The notes: generated from the letters alone by a model not told the origin. Shown: positions 9,078 through 17,811, numbered from the stretch's first letter. The stretch: DNA of 64,000 nucleotides from Mycolicibacterium peregrinum (GCF_002102345.1 NZ_LQPP01000042.1:124001-188000); one strand, 5' to 3'. Numbers and translations are program-made.

Positions 9078-9595
9078 GCCGGGATTCCCTTCTGGATCGT
9101 GAAGATCTTCTTCGCGCTGTCGGGGTACAGCGACGCCTGCACCGGGAACCCGTCGACGGACTCGGCGTGGTTGTCGTTGGTGACCCACAGATCCGAAGTT
9201 CGCTTGGTGAACCGGCGTTCGGTGTAGCCGGTGTCCGAGTCGACGAACACCATGCACAGTCGTCGCGGCTTCTGCGCCGGCTGATCTTCGGGGGAGATCA
9301 GGTCCGCGGTGACATCGTTGTCCTCCAGCACGGTGAAGTTCGCGTCGACCTTGCCGCCGCGGAACTTGGTGCGGTACCGCTTGATCTGCCACGCGTCCAG
9401 GTCGGTCTTCTGGATGTCGCGCGGCATCTCCACACCGGGATCGCCGAGCATCAGACCGGCCGGCAGCCACGCGACGTGCAGCGGGTCGTCGATGCTAGCC
9501 GGGATGTGCGTTGCCAGAACGAACTCGACGTCGGGATCGAAGATGTAGACATCGCCTGTTTCCCAGACGCGTACGTTTTCGGGGGTGCCAGCCAT
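9074..9595 (-). CDS. Major tail protein (tail tube subunit)
   Basis: 173 residues from ATG 9595 (MAGTPENVRVWETGDVYIFD). The gene lies where siphoviruses encode the tail tube subunit: after the tail terminator and before the chaperones and tape measure. The sequence is rich in beta-forming residues, with a long insertion-free core (WQIKRYRTKFRGGKVDANFT) and an Asp/Tyr-rich half. In mycobacteriophages tail tube proteins of this size class are common. No immunoglobulin-like C-terminal domain is seen. A 15-base gap separates it from the tail terminator. Confidence 0.82.
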   Translation of the reverse strand: MAGTPENVRVWETGDVYIFDPDVEFVLATHIPASIDDPLHVAWLPAGLMLGDPGVEMPRDIQKTDLDAWQIKRYRTKFRGGKVDANFTVLEDNDVTADLISPEDQPAQKPRRLCMVFVDSDTGYTERRFTKRTSDLWVTNDNHAESVDGFPVQASLYPDSAKKIFTIQKGIPA

Positions 9596-9610
9596 GGTGT
9601 CCTCTCCTGG

Positions 9611-10015
9611 TTAGCTGGTTGGTCTCACGATGACCGGCATCGTGATCGACGCCAGAGCGGCGCCTGTCGCTCGGTCCTTGGTGATGAGTGGATCCGAGAC
9701 GTCTTCGACCCGGGTGATCCCGGGTTTGTGGGCGAGGATGAAGTCCGCTGCCGCGTTCACCGCGGCGAGGGCTTCGTCGCGGCCGACCGCGAACGCGGTG
9801 AGCCGAATGATGGGGCGTCGCGGTGTCTTCCGCACCAGCCAGGCGCCGCGCAGCACCGCGGGGCCGCCGTCGTTGGCGACCAGGACGGTGGGCTTACCGG
9901 CAGTGGGCTTGTAGTCGTCGCTCACTTCGAGCGTCGCTGACCAACCGGGGTGTGCGGTCGACCAATCGGCCTTCAGCGCTTCCTTGATCGCCTTGGCCGT
10001 GTCCGCGGCTGGCAT
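9611..10015 (-). CDS. Tail terminator protein
   Basis: 134 residues from ATG 10015. The pattern (MPAADTAKAIKEALKADW, then PIIRLTAFAVGRDEALAAVNAAADFIL, ending in a hydrophobic beta strand) fits the small alpha/beta tail terminator proteins that cap the tail tube and meet the head connector. The gene sits directly before the major tail protein, the standard place. The start shares one base with the previous stop (ATGA arrangement). Confidence 0.75.
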   Translation of the reverse strand: MPAADTAKAIKEALKADWSTAHPGWSATLEVSDDYKPTAGKPTVLVANDGGPAVLRGAWLVRKTPRRPIIRLTAFAVGRDEALAAVNAAADFILAHKPGITRVEDVSDPLITKDRATGAALASITMPVIVRPTS

Positions 10016-10269
10016 CAGTCGCTGGCCACCTGCTGCGCCGCGCGGGTACCGATGCCGTACTTGGCCTGCAAGTCTGCGGGCATCACGATTCCGACCACTT
10101 CACGGTCCGTGTGGTACGTCTTCAGGAACACGTCGCGCTCGTCCAACTCGGGATTGTCGGCGAGGATCTTGGCGCGGATCTTCTCGGCGGCAGCCCGTTT
10201 CCCACCGTCCACGTTGTGGAGGATCCGGGCCACGGCCTTGGCGTTGCGTTTGAACCCCTGCCTGGCCAT
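10015..10269 (-). CDS. Head-tail connector protein (HK97 gp10-like)
   Basis: 84 residues from ATG 10269 (MARQGFKRNAKAVARILH). The open frame extends upstream, but the one-base overlap with the previous stop supports this start. A basic N-terminal helix, a central DNPELDERDVFLKTYHTD segment and a compact end fit small HK97 gp10-type neck proteins. The order connector, stopper, this gene, tail terminator supports a neck role. The exact neck position cannot be settled from sequence alone. Confidence 0.68.
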   Translation of the reverse strand: MARQGFKRNAKAVARILHNVDGGKRAAAEKIRAKILADNPELDERDVFLKTYHTDREVVGIVMPADLQAKYGIGTRAAQQVASD

Positions 10270-10595
10270 CACGCTGCCTTTCCGGTGGCCGACCGGCACA
10301 GCACCTCGATACCGCCGCGGCCGGTGCGCGGTGACCGCCACACCCGCACGCGCGCAAGGCATGTCTTGCCGCGGACCTCGATCTGGTAGTCGTCGGCGAT
10401 CTTCGCCTCGTCGGCCAGCTTCAGGAACACGGTGAACTCAGCCGCGTCTAGGTCGCCGCCTTCACCGAACTGGCGAGTTGTGTTGCCCGGCGCGATCGCG
10501 ATGGGTGTCAACACCACCGGAGTCCCGGCCGGGACCGGGTTGCCGTCATCGTCGTTGCCGAACAACGGCGTCACCGTCACAGTCTCAGCAGCCAT
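10269..10595 (-). CDS. Head closure (stopper) protein
   Basis: 108 residues from ATG 10595, start and stop both sharing one base with neighbours. Mostly beta strands (VTVTPLFGNDDDGNPVPAG, DYQIEVRGKTCLARVRVWRS) as in SPP1 gp16-like stopper proteins, which close the portal channel after packaging. It is second in the connector group, directly after the adaptor gene, which is the usual place. No metal-binding or catalytic motif is visible. Confidence 0.7.
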   Translation of the reverse strand: MAAETVTVTPLFGNDDDGNPVPAGTPVVLTPIAIAPGNTTRQFGEGGDLDAAEFTVFLKLADEAKIADDYQIEVRGKTCLARVRVWRSPRTGRGGIEVLCRSATGKAA

Positions 10596-11140
10596 TAGGG
10601 CTGCGGCTCCAACCGATACAGATCCAGGATCGCCTTCTCTGCCGCCGAGAACGTCGACCCTCCCGACGCCGAACCGACATCGGGAAACTTGAACGGGCCC
10701 ACCGTTTCAGCACCACCGGCGCCGACCCGGTCGACTGCCGCCAGCACCGCGGTATTGAAGTCGGGTGCTGTCGCGAAACCGTGGGTGATCGTCGCGGTGA
10801 TGCCGCGGTACTTGCGGGTCCAGCAGCCGTGGCCGGCCTTGCGGACCAGGCCGCGGCCGGACCACTCGACCCCGTCGATGGCCAGATCCGTGCCGTCTTC
10901 GGACAGCTCGGTCAGTTCGACGAGCCGAAGGGTCGGGAGCACCAGCAGCGGCGATCCCGGCCCGTCGACCGTCACGGTCGCCTCGACCTCGGGAATCACG
11001 TGCCAGCCGCAGTATGCGCGGGCCGCTGCCAGCGCGCCCGCCAGCAGCAGACCGGTACGTGAATCACCCTCGGCCAGAAGACCTTGCGAGTAGGCCGCGA
11101 CGTCCGCCGCGGTCGGCTCACCCGTCACTGGGTCAGGCAT
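10595..11140 (-). CDS. Head-tail adaptor protein (gp6-like)
   Basis: 181 residues from ATG 11140. An N-terminal helical part (AAYSQGLLAEGDSRTGLLLAG, ARAYCGW) followed by a beta-rich middle and a C-terminal helix (AAEKAILDLYRLEPQP) fits the HK97 gp6/SPP1 gp15 adaptor family, which forms the ring under the portal. It is the first connector gene after the capsid. The start overlaps the small head protein gene by eight bases. Confidence 0.76.
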   Translation of the reverse strand: MPDPVTGEPTAADVAAYSQGLLAEGDSRTGLLLAGALAAARAYCGWHVIPEVEATVTVDGPGSPLLVLPTLRLVELTELSEDGTDLAIDGVEWSGRGLVRKAGHGCWTRKYRGITATITHGFATAPDFNTAVLAAVDRVGAGGAETVGPFKFPDVGSASGGSTFSAAEKAILDLYRLEPQP

Positions 11141-11360
11141 CGCCCGACTTCGACGGCTTGTTCATCGCCCGGGACACGGCCTCGGCCCGCTTGTCGGCCG
11201 CCGCGCTCTTGTTCTCCGGCGCCTTGGCCTTGTTCGCGGCGGTCTTCGCCTTCGCCGCGGTCTTCGCGACCGGCTTCAGGCCGCGCTTCTCGGCTTCGTC
11301 GTCCGGTAGCAGCACGGTGGTTTCCATCCCGCCCGGCACGGTGATCACGTATTCCTGCAT
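11133..11360 (-). CDS. Small Lys/Ala-rich head-module protein
   Basis: 75 residues from ATG 11360 (MQEYVITVPGGMETTVLLPD). A short beta-like N-terminus is followed by a basic Ala/Lys-rich region, probably disordered or helical. Short proteins of this kind directly follow the capsid gene in many actinobacteriophages. The function is unknown; a capsid-associated role is inferred from position. The larger reading frame over the same bases is Arg-rich shadow and was not used. Confidence 0.65.
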   Translation of the reverse strand: MQEYVITVPGGMETTVLLPDDEAEKRGLKPVAKTAAKAKTAANKAKAPENKSAAADKRAEAVSRAMNKPSKSGDA

Positions 11361-11390
11361 CGTGATTCCTCGCTCTCAGTGCAATGCGGG

Positions 11391-11427
11391 GTAGCGCCGC
11401 GCCCAGCTCAGCCAGGCGCGGCGCTAC
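11391..11427 (-). terminator. Hairpin directly after the capsid gene
   Basis: Bases 11391-11403 (GTAGCGCCGCGCC) pair perfectly with 11415-11427 around an 11-base loop. It lies 14 bases past the major capsid stop on the minus strand. No T-run follows, so it may be a weak terminator or an RNA-processing or stability element that raises capsid output relative to the connectors. Confidence 0.65.
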
Positions 11428-11441
11428 CGTCAGCGGTTGGG

Positions 11442-12716
11442 TCAGGCGGTCCAGTCGAAGGTGACCTTGCAGAAGCCCAGCGGCACGCGCACGGCCAGAG
11501 CCGTGCGCTCTTCGGCGCGCACGGTCACCAGGTTGCTGGTGAAGTCCGACGCGTGTTGCGTGGCAGCCTCGACCCGGACGCCGCCCTTGCGGTACTGGGT
11601 GGCGGCCATCTTGTACGAGCCCACCAGTGCGGTGCCGGCGGCGATGGCCGGGGTGACCACGGTGCGCTGACCCCACAGCGGCGGGTCCATGGGGACGCCG
11701 CCCTGCCCGTACTGGCCGGCGAAGAACCCGCCGCCGTAGTACTGGTCGTTGCCGTCCTTCTTCAGGCGCAGCTGCTGGTAGTCGGTCGGGTTGATCACGA
11801 TGCCGTCGGGTGCCAGGCCGGAGTTGACGTCGATCTTGGTCAGCGCCCGGAACAACGCATCCGCGTTGTCGGTCGGGCCCGCCGACGTCTCAGTCTGGAT
11901 GCCGGCGCGGTTCAGCAGACCGGTCAGGTTCTGGCCGGTGCCATCGCCGTTGAGCAGCTGCTGCTCCTCGAAGTAAGCCAGCCGGTACAGCAGCCGGTTG
12001 TTGATCTCCGACACCAGGAAGTCAGCGTCTTCGAGGAACTCGTCGGTCATCTTGATGAAGCCGGCGATCTTCTTCAGCGCGTCGGTCACCTGCGTCGGGT
12101 TGACGAAGTGGATCTGCGGCTTCGCCCCGGCCTCCGCGACCGTGGTGAAATCACCTTCCATCGCGCCCTCGACCAGGTAGCTGATCGCGTTGCCGCTGAT
12201 CGTGCCCTGGCTGAGCAGATCGGAGACCGTCAGGCGGATGCGAAGCGCCTGGACGATGGTCCGGTCGAAGTCGGTCAGGAACGGCGCACCGGCAGCCCAA
12301 CCGCCGACGACGTGGTTGTCGGCGGCGGCCTTGATGCCGAAGTCGGGAGCGGCGAAGGTCAGACCGGTCTGGCCCTTGGCGTCGATCATGCGCTGGTGCG
12401 CGTGCTTGACGAAGTGCTCACCGAGGCTGAGCGCCTTCGCTTCCCCGTCCGGTGCGCCACCGGGGGTGACGATGCCGGCCTGGGGGTTGAGAGCCGCCAG
12501 GCTGTCGAGCTGGCCGAGGATGGCGCTCGACTTGGCCGCGGACACCAGGGCCTCGTTGATGCCCTTGATCTCGGTCAGGTACTCACCGATCTCCTGCTGC
12601 TCGTCGACAGTCAGCTCGCGCTTCTCGCCCTTCGCCTTCTCGGCGACGGCCTGCGCCTTCTGTACCAGTTCGTCGCGGCGCTCCTTGCTGGGCACCGCGG
12701 TATCGGTTCCGCTCAT
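11442..12716 (-). CDS. Major capsid protein (HK97 fold)
   Basis: 424 residues from ATG 12716 (MSGTDTAVPSKERRDELVQK). Residues 1 to about 75 form a Lys/Glu/Ala-rich helical delta domain that acts as scaffold and is expected to be removed by the upstream protease. The rest has hallmarks of HK97-type capsids: a short helix with DRTIVQALRIRLTVSDLLSQ, the spine-helix region around KKIAGFIKMTDEFLEDADFL, and LLNGDGTGQNLTGLLNRAG near the A-domain. The start overlaps the protease stop by four bases. A stable hairpin follows the stop. Confidence 0.93.
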   Translation of the reverse strand: MSGTDTAVPSKERRDELVQKAQAVAEKAKGEKRELTVDEQQEIGEYLTEIKGINEALVSAAKSSAILGQLDSLAALNPQAGIVTPGGAPDGEAKALSLGEHFVKHAHQRMIDAKGQTGLTFAAPDFGIKAAADNHVVGGWAAGAPFLTDFDRTIVQALRIRLTVSDLLSQGTISGNAISYLVEGAMEGDFTTVAEAGAKPQIHFVNPTQVTDALKKIAGFIKMTDEFLEDADFLVSEINNRLLYRLAYFEEQQLLNGDGTGQNLTGLLNRAGIQTETSAGPTDNADALFRALTKIDVNSGLAPDGIVINPTDYQQLRLKKDGNDQYYGGGFFAGQYGQGGVPMDPPLWGQRTVVTPAIAAGTALVGSYKMAATQYRKGGVRVEAATQHASDFTSNLVTVRAEERTALAVRVPLGFCKVTFDWTA

Positions 12717-13549
12717 TCCATATCTCCTTGTGCTGCGATTTGGATTTCCATCAGCGCCAGGGAGACGGACGGGCTTGGCGTGGTCGCAGCCGACGACGAC
12801 TTTGCAGCCTCGGCGGACGGTTCCTCACCGCTGGTCTTGTCCTGGTCTTCTTCGTCTGCCGGATCATCTTCCGGCAGCACACCTTTGAGGGCGGTCACAA
12901 TCTCCTCGGCCTGAGCCAGCGCCCCGCGTAGCGCATCCTCGTTCTTCGACGACAGCGCCCGGCCAGCCTTCGCCCGCATCGCACTTGCGATGGCCTTCAC
13001 CGCCAGGATCTCGGTCTCCTGATTGGCGCCGATCGGCACAATGCTCACCTCGTACAGATCGAGCTCACGCAGCTCGTAGTACGCGTCGCGCCAGGTCTTG
13101 TCGTCGCCCTCGGGCTGGATATAGGCCCCGTCGACAACGTGGTAGGCAAACGACATCTGGTTGACACGACCGGATTTCAGCAACCGGTAGGTCTGCGCCG
13201 ACTTCGGCGACTCCATGTCGAGCTTGCCGTGCACCTTCAGGCCGCGGTCATCTTCGGTCGCCTCGATGATCTCGCCAAGATTGAAGTCCGGGTCCGCGGT
13301 GTTGTGCCCCCACAGCAGCGGGATCGGCACGCCCTTGCGTTCCCACTCGGCCAGCGTGTTGGCGAACGCGCCCTTGATCACGACGTCGCCATAGCTGTCC
13401 TTGTTGCCGAAAACTGAGGCGTACCCGATGAATTCGCCCTCGGCCAGGCCGTCGGTCTTGAACTTGACGACGACCGACTTCGTGCCGGCGGTCGGCCGGT
13501 CAGACGGTGACATTGAACGCGTGCCCGTTGTGTCGGTGGCTGCGGCCAT
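12713..13549 (-). CDS. Capsid maturation protease (prohead protease, U35 type)
   Basis: 278 residues from ATG 13549, chosen because GGAG lies at the right distance upstream; ATG 13513 is an alternative. The motif order EFIGYASVFGNKDSYGDVV, LLWGHN, VNQMSFAYHV and LDLYEVSIVPIGAN is typical of HK97-type prohead proteases with a His/Ser catalytic pair (His in WGHN, Ser in MSFAY). The C-terminal 80 residues are acidic and Ser/Ala-rich, possibly disordered. The gene sits between portal and capsid and overlaps the portal end by 50 bases. Confidence 0.92.
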   Translation of the reverse strand: MAAATDTTGTRSMSPSDRPTAGTKSVVVKFKTDGLAEGEFIGYASVFGNKDSYGDVVIKGAFANTLAEWERKGVPIPLLWGHNTADPDFNLGEIIEATEDDRGLKVHGKLDMESPKSAQTYRLLKSGRVNQMSFAYHVVDGAYIQPEGDDKTWRDAYYELRELDLYEVSIVPIGANQETEILAVKAIASAMRAKAGRALSSKNEDALRGALAQAEEIVTALKGVLPEDDPADEEDQDKTSGEEPSAEAAKSSSAATTPSPSVSLALMEIQIAAQGDME

Positions 13550-14888
13550 TCTTGGTCTCCTCGCTCGGATCAGCCGGATCGTCGTCCGGTGCCGGTTCGG
13601 CAGGTATCGGGTTCTGGTCACCGTTCTGGGTGACGTTGAGCGGCACAATCAGTTCGTCGCCGCCGTCGATCTTCGACATGTTCAACTTCGCGCGGCCCTC
13701 GTTGCGGGTCATGTACGGGCCGCCGATCGCCCGCTGCAGGATGTCGCCCTGCTCCTCGAACGAACCGGCCAGCTTCGTCTGCAGGTTGAACTCGCAGTAG
13801 AACCGGTTCCGGTCAGCCAGTTTCGGGACCAGCTTCTTGTTGATGCGCTGCTGTGTCCGCTCGATCTCCGGACCGAGGTTGTCGCCGTACAGCGCTTTGC
13901 GGAATTCCCGCACATTCGAGTAGTTCGCGTTGTCGAGGATGCCGACCATCGTCGGGTTGATGAAATACACCTGCGCGCAGGTCTCGAGTGACAGTTTCGC
14001 GGCCTCGACGTACTGGTTTTCCTTGGCGTTGAACCCAACCTGCTTGAGCTCCATGCCATCTTCGAGCAGCGGGGTCCCGCCAGCCTTGGCGCCGCTGTCG
14101 CCGGCATACGAGTTCTGCCATTGCTCGATGAACCGTGATCGAGGACTCGGGTGGCCCTCGCCCGCTGCCTTGCCCCAGTCCGGTGCACCGACAGGGCGAG
14201 TCAGGTACGCGCCGACTCGGCCGCCGCGCTTCCACATCTGGTCTCGGTACACCTGGGCGTGGATCTGCTCGGCCAGAATCGCTTTCAGCGCATGCACCGG
14301 GGACACCCCAGACCGCGGGTCGACCGGATTCCAGCCGTGAAACACGATCATATCCTCGGCCGGGACCTCGACGTACTTCCCGGCCGGCGTCCCCGGCATC
14401 GCGACCTTGTACGCCTCGACGCGGAACGCTGTGGCGCCGATGGTGCCGATCACCCACGGCGTCGGGATGTGCCGAATCACCCAGCCCGACGGCGCTTTCA
14501 GGTCGCGGCCGACGTACCAGTAAGTCTCGTCGTACAGCATCCGGGACGCGACGGTGGCTTCGATCAGGTCGAACTGCGTCATCTCGTCGTTGGGCTCGTC
14601 GAGCAGGTCGAACAGCGGCCCGCTGCGGATCCGGTTTCGGCCGTCTTCGTTGTCGCGCTCGAACACGTGGATACCCAGGTGCGCGATGTTGCGCGACACG
14701 AATCCCACGACGGTCCGCAGGTGCGGCTGCTCACGCCACAGCTTCTCCACCGGCTGCGTCAGCACGCCCTTCAGATACTCGTCGAGCGACATCCCCTCAG
14801 GGATCAGTTCAACGCTCGGTCGCAGTGGACCAGCGACTTGCGGCGCCGATGCCGGCGGATTGAAACCCAGCCAAGAGGCTAGACCCAC
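13500..14888 (-). CDS. Portal protein
   Basis: 462 residues from GTG 14888 (MGLASWLGFNPPASAPQVAG), 12 bases after the terminase stop. Family features include PHLRTVVGFVSRNIAHLGIH near the N-terminus, GPLFDLLDEPNDEMTQFDLI, and the region around NPTMVGILDNANYSNVREFR typical of HK97-type portals. The protein forms the twelve-part ring at the head vertex through which DNA is packed. The C-terminal tail (PAEPAPDDDPADPSEE) is acidic and Pro-rich. The 3' end overlaps the protease gene. Confidence 0.93.
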   Translation of the reverse strand: MGLASWLGFNPPASAPQVAGPLRPSVELIPEGMSLDEYLKGVLTQPVEKLWREQPHLRTVVGFVSRNIAHLGIHVFERDNEDGRNRIRSGPLFDLLDEPNDEMTQFDLIEATVASRMLYDETYWYVGRDLKAPSGWVIRHIPTPWVIGTIGATAFRVEAYKVAMPGTPAGKYVEVPAEDMIVFHGWNPVDPRSGVSPVHALKAILAEQIHAQVYRDQMWKRGGRVGAYLTRPVGAPDWGKAAGEGHPSPRSRFIEQWQNSYAGDSGAKAGGTPLLEDGMELKQVGFNAKENQYVEAAKLSLETCAQVYFINPTMVGILDNANYSNVREFRKALYGDNLGPEIERTQQRINKKLVPKLADRNRFYCEFNLQTKLAGSFEEQGDILQRAIGGPYMTRNEGRAKLNMSKIDGGDELIVPLNVTQNGDQNPIPAEPAPDDDPADPSEETKNGRSHRHNGHAFNVTV

Positions 14889-14900
14889 TGTCGTGCCTCC

Positions 14901-16670
14901 TTACAGGATTGCGAGGTCATAGTTTTCGTATGCCGAGCGGCCCTCGGCTTCCTTCGCGGCCAATGCGCGTGACAGCGCCATGATCAGCGCCACCACGCCG
15001 TCGATCTTGTCGCCAGCATTCGCCTTGTCCGGCTTCACGTTTCCGGCCGGATCCATCGCGACCGCGAAGTTGTCGACCATCCACCGCATCAGCGGGTTGC
15101 CGCCGTGACGAATGACCGGCTTCTCCTCGGTCCCCAGCAGGACCAGGCGCTGCAGATCCTTCGTCGGCGCGCTCATCCCAACGAACCCCTGACCCATCGA
15201 GATCATCGGAGCGCCTTCACTGGTCAGGTCATTGACCAACTGGGTCGCATTCCACCGGTCGTACGCGATCTCACTGACCAGGAACTCGTCACGGTCACGG
15301 CCGATCTGCGCCTTGATGAAGTCGTAGTCGGTGACGTTGCCCGGCGTCGTGACGAGCCAACCCTGCTTCACCCAGGTCGACGCCGCCCGCGCGGTGCGCT
15401 CATCGAGGTACTCGATCGACTCCTCCGGCGCCCAACACCGCAACAACACGTCGAACGCGTCCCCGTCCGGGAACACCCAGCACAGCGCCGTGAGGTCGGA
15501 AGTCGAACCAAGGTCCAAGCCACCGAAGCACTCCCGGCCCTTCAGCCGGATCACGTCGACGATCGACGCATTCCGATCCCACGGAGCCAGTTCGAGATAC
15601 TTGAACTGCTGCTTGGTCCGCAACCCGAGATGCAGCCGTTGAAACGACGCCAGCTCCGCCGGCGAGTCCTTCGCCTTCGTCGCCGCCGACTTCATGAACC
15701 GCTTCGTCGGCGAGATCCCGTAACCCGGATTCGCCTTCTTCCACGTCGATTCGGCGAACGGGTCGTCGTCGGCCGTCGCCGCGAACACCACACCGTAGGT
15801 CGTCGGGTCCTTCAACGCCCGGCGGGCCAGCTTCTCAATCCGGCTGCGCTTCTCGTCGTACGGCGTGTGACGTCGGCCCGCGTCGGCCGTCGTGATGAAC
15901 AGGACCAGAGGCTGAATGCGTGACCCGGTTCCGGTCTCGATGGCCTCGATCAGATCGTTCGTCTTGTGCAGGTGGACCTCGTCGACGATCCCGCCGTGCA
16001 GATCCGCGCCGTGCTGAGCGTCACCCACGTTGGCGACCGGCTGAAACACGCTGCCCGACGCTTTGTGAACGATCTTCGACTGCCACGCATCGAAGTGCTT
16101 CGCCAGCCCCGGTGACTTCTGAACGACCTGCTTCATCGGGTCGAACGCAAACTTGGCCTGATCCTTGTTCGTCGCCGCGCAGACCACCTGGGCGCCGGCC
16201 TCGCCGTCCGCACCCGTCAGATACAGCGCCGTGCCAGAAGCGGTTTGCGTCTTGCCGTTCTTGCGGGGCAGCTCGATCCAAACCGTCGTGACAACCCGCG
16301 CATACTCTCCGGTGTCCTTCGAGATCGCCACCCACCCGAAGACTGGTGCCAGGTAGTAGGCGACCTGCCAGCAATCCGGGTCGAACGGCTGACCGGCGAA
16401 CCGGCCCTTGGTGTGCCGCAACCGGCGAAACGCCGCCACGACCCGGTCCACACGTTCCGGGTCGAACACTGCGCCGCGCACCAGCTCGCCCGGCTCCGGC
16501 GTCTTGATCAACGGCGGGCACGTCGGCGGCTTATAACCTCGCGACTCCAGATACCACGCGACTTCCGGCGACAGCTTCAGCGCATCGAGATCAGCACGCT
16601 GCCAGGCGACGCTACGCCGAGGACGCTTGGCCCGACCCGTCGAACGGGTCGTCGTCTGCCGCGCTGCCAT
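14901..16670 (-). CDS. Terminase large subunit
   Basis: 589 residues from ATG 16670, overlapping the small terminase by 59 bases. The N-terminal ATPase has the Walker A-like motif WIELPRKNGKTQ (Lys140) and a hydrophobic strand ending in Asp-Glu (LHGGIVDEVHLH). The C-terminal nuclease half shows the first acidic site in CFGGLDLGSTSDLTAL and further Asp residues in VSEIAYDRWNATQLV. It cuts and pumps DNA into the prohead through the portal encoded next. Confidence 0.95.
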   Translation of the reverse strand: MAARQTTTRSTGRAKRPRRSVAWQRADLDALKLSPEVAWYLESRGYKPPTCPPLIKTPEPGELVRGAVFDPERVDRVVAAFRRLRHTKGRFAGQPFDPDCWQVAYYLAPVFGWVAISKDTGEYARVVTTVWIELPRKNGKTQTASGTALYLTGADGEAGAQVVCAATNKDQAKFAFDPMKQVVQKSPGLAKHFDAWQSKIVHKASGSVFQPVANVGDAQHGADLHGGIVDEVHLHKTNDLIEAIETGTGSRIQPLVLFITTADAGRRHTPYDEKRSRIEKLARRALKDPTTYGVVFAATADDDPFAESTWKKANPGYGISPTKRFMKSAATKAKDSPAELASFQRLHLGLRTKQQFKYLELAPWDRNASIVDVIRLKGRECFGGLDLGSTSDLTALCWVFPDGDAFDVLLRCWAPEESIEYLDERTARAASTWVKQGWLVTTPGNVTDYDFIKAQIGRDRDEFLVSEIAYDRWNATQLVNDLTSEGAPMISMGQGFVGMSAPTKDLQRLVLLGTEEKPVIRHGGNPLMRWMVDNFAVAMDPAGNVKPDKANAGDKIDGVVALIMALSRALAAKEAEGRSAYENYDLAIL

Positions 16671-17100
16671 CAGTCTTCGCCGTCGTTGAAATCGTGCGCT
16701 CGGCCGCCGGGCTCAGCCCGAAGTCGTTCGCGAAGGCGCGCAGCTGCGTCGCGGCGGCCTCGGCGATCGATACGGCCGGGTTCTTCCCCACCCGACCGCT
16801 GTCCGGGTTGATCAACGTCAACCCGTGCGCCTTGTACTCGGCCACCGCGCTAACAAACCGGGCCCACGTCTCGCAGTACGCGGTGAGCGTCGCGCGGTCG
16901 GCCGGCTTGAGCAGGTCCAGCGTCTCCAGATCCGGTGCGACGCGCCGCCACTCGGCCAGGGCCTCACCATCGAGCCACTCCGGCGGCTCCGGGGCCTCCC
17001 GGATGAACTTCGGTGGCGTCGGGATAGGGCGGCCAGCGCTGTCCTTGCCGTCGCCGCGGCCGTTCAGCACCTTCAGGCGGGCCGGTTTAGCCGGAGCCAT
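16612..17100 (-). CDS. Terminase small subunit (P27 family)
   Basis: 162 residues from ATG 17100 (MAPAKPARLKVLNGRGDGKD). The core PPEWLDGEALAEWRRVAPDL followed by ADRATLTAYCETWARFVSA and NPAVSIAEAAATQLRAFAND is the P27-type small terminase pattern. It recognises the packaging site and delivers DNA to the large subunit. A longer frame to 17157 exists, but the alternative N-terminus looks unlike the family. It overlaps the large subunit by 59 bases. Confidence 0.92.
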   Translation of the reverse strand: MAPAKPARLKVLNGRGDGKDSAGRPIPTPPKFIREAPEPPEWLDGEALAEWRRVAPDLETLDLLKPADRATLTAYCETWARFVSAVAEYKAHGLTLINPDSGRVGKNPAVSIAEAAATQLRAFANDFGLSPAAERTISTTAKTDGSAADDDPFDGSGQASSA

Positions 17101-17211
17101 CCGAAAAAGTCCGTCCGATTGTGCGCGAAAAAGAAACTCCACCCCGGCGAGTCGCATCGTCGCAGGTCAGAGCGATTTTGACCCCATACCCCTCTGACCT
17201 GCACAAATGCG

Positions 17212-17370
17212 TCACTGTGCTGTCACCTCGGCCTCGATCTGCTCGCGGGTGCGGTGGGTGAAGATGACTTTCTCGTCGCCGCACTTGAGGCAGGCGAGGG
17301 TGACTTCGTTGGCTTTGCCTCGGTCAGTCGTCTGGTAGTGGGAGACGGTGTAGTCGTGTTCGCAGGCCAT
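17212..17370 (-). CDS. Small zinc-finger-like phage protein
   Basis: 52 residues from ATG 17370 (MACEHDYTVSHYQTTDRGKA). Two Cys/His groups (CEHDYTVSH and CLKCGDEK) could bind one zinc ion. It lies between the HNH nuclease and the small terminase. Small zinc-binding proteins are often found near phage HNH genes, but I do not recognise the family. The larger frame in this region is shadow. Confidence 0.65.
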   Translation of the reverse strand: MACEHDYTVSHYQTTDRGKANEVTLACLKCGDEKVIFTHRTREQIEAEVTAQ

Positions 17371-17375
17371 TGGGT

Positions 17376-17708
17376 TCACCTCGCTCTGGTCTTGCCGCGT
17401 TGGGCGTCCGCGGTGGTCTTCTCGGTGTGGTGGCCATGGCACAGGGCCATGAAGTTTCGGGGGTCGTACTTGGCGCCGCCTTCGGCCAGCGGGATCACGT
17501 GGTCGACGATGTCGGCCAGGCGTATGCAGCCGGTGGGCCATTCGCACATCTGGTGGGTGGCGAGGTAGGCGTCGCGAGCGGCTTGCCATTGGCGGTCGTT
17601 GCCGCTGTCGTGGGTGGAGCCTTCCCAGGCGGGGCGACAGGTGCAGGGCCGGTTCTTGGGGGCGGGTTTGCCGCAGCGTGCGCAAACCCGTGGGGGTGCG
17701 TATGGCAT
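17376..17708 (-). CDS. HNH endonuclease of the packaging module
   Basis: 110 residues from ATG 17708 (MPYAPPRVCARCGKPAPKNR). Zinc-binding Cys pairs (CARCGK, CTC, then CEWPTGC) frame the HNH core ADIVDHVIPLAEGG, NFMALCHGHHTEKT. HNH proteins next to the terminase genes take part in cos cleavage and packaging in HK97-like phages. It lies five bases upstream of the small zinc-finger gene. A stable hairpin sits 24 bases before the start codon. Confidence 0.9.
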   Translation of the reverse strand: MPYAPPRVCARCGKPAPKNRPCTCRPAWEGSTHDSGNDRQWQAARDAYLATHQMCEWPTGCIRLADIVDHVIPLAEGGAKYDPRNFMALCHGHHTEKTTADAQRGKTRAR

Positions 17709-17731
17709 GAGTTCAGGGGCCAGATACGACG

Positions 17732-17755
17732 AAACCCCCAGGTGTCTGGGGGTTT
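17732..17755. terminator. 10-bp hairpin in the leader of the HNH gene
   Basis: AAACCCCCAG (17732-17741) pairs with CTGGGGGTTT (17746-17755) around GTGT. The plus strand continues with more T, so it resembles an intrinsic terminator for plus-strand transcription. Read on the minus strand it lies just before the HNH start and could attenuate entry into the late genes. Confidence 0.6.
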
Positions 17756-17811
17756 TTGGGCAGCGTCTTCGACTGGCAGATCGAAGTATACGCAGGTCAG
17801 GACGTCGTGCG

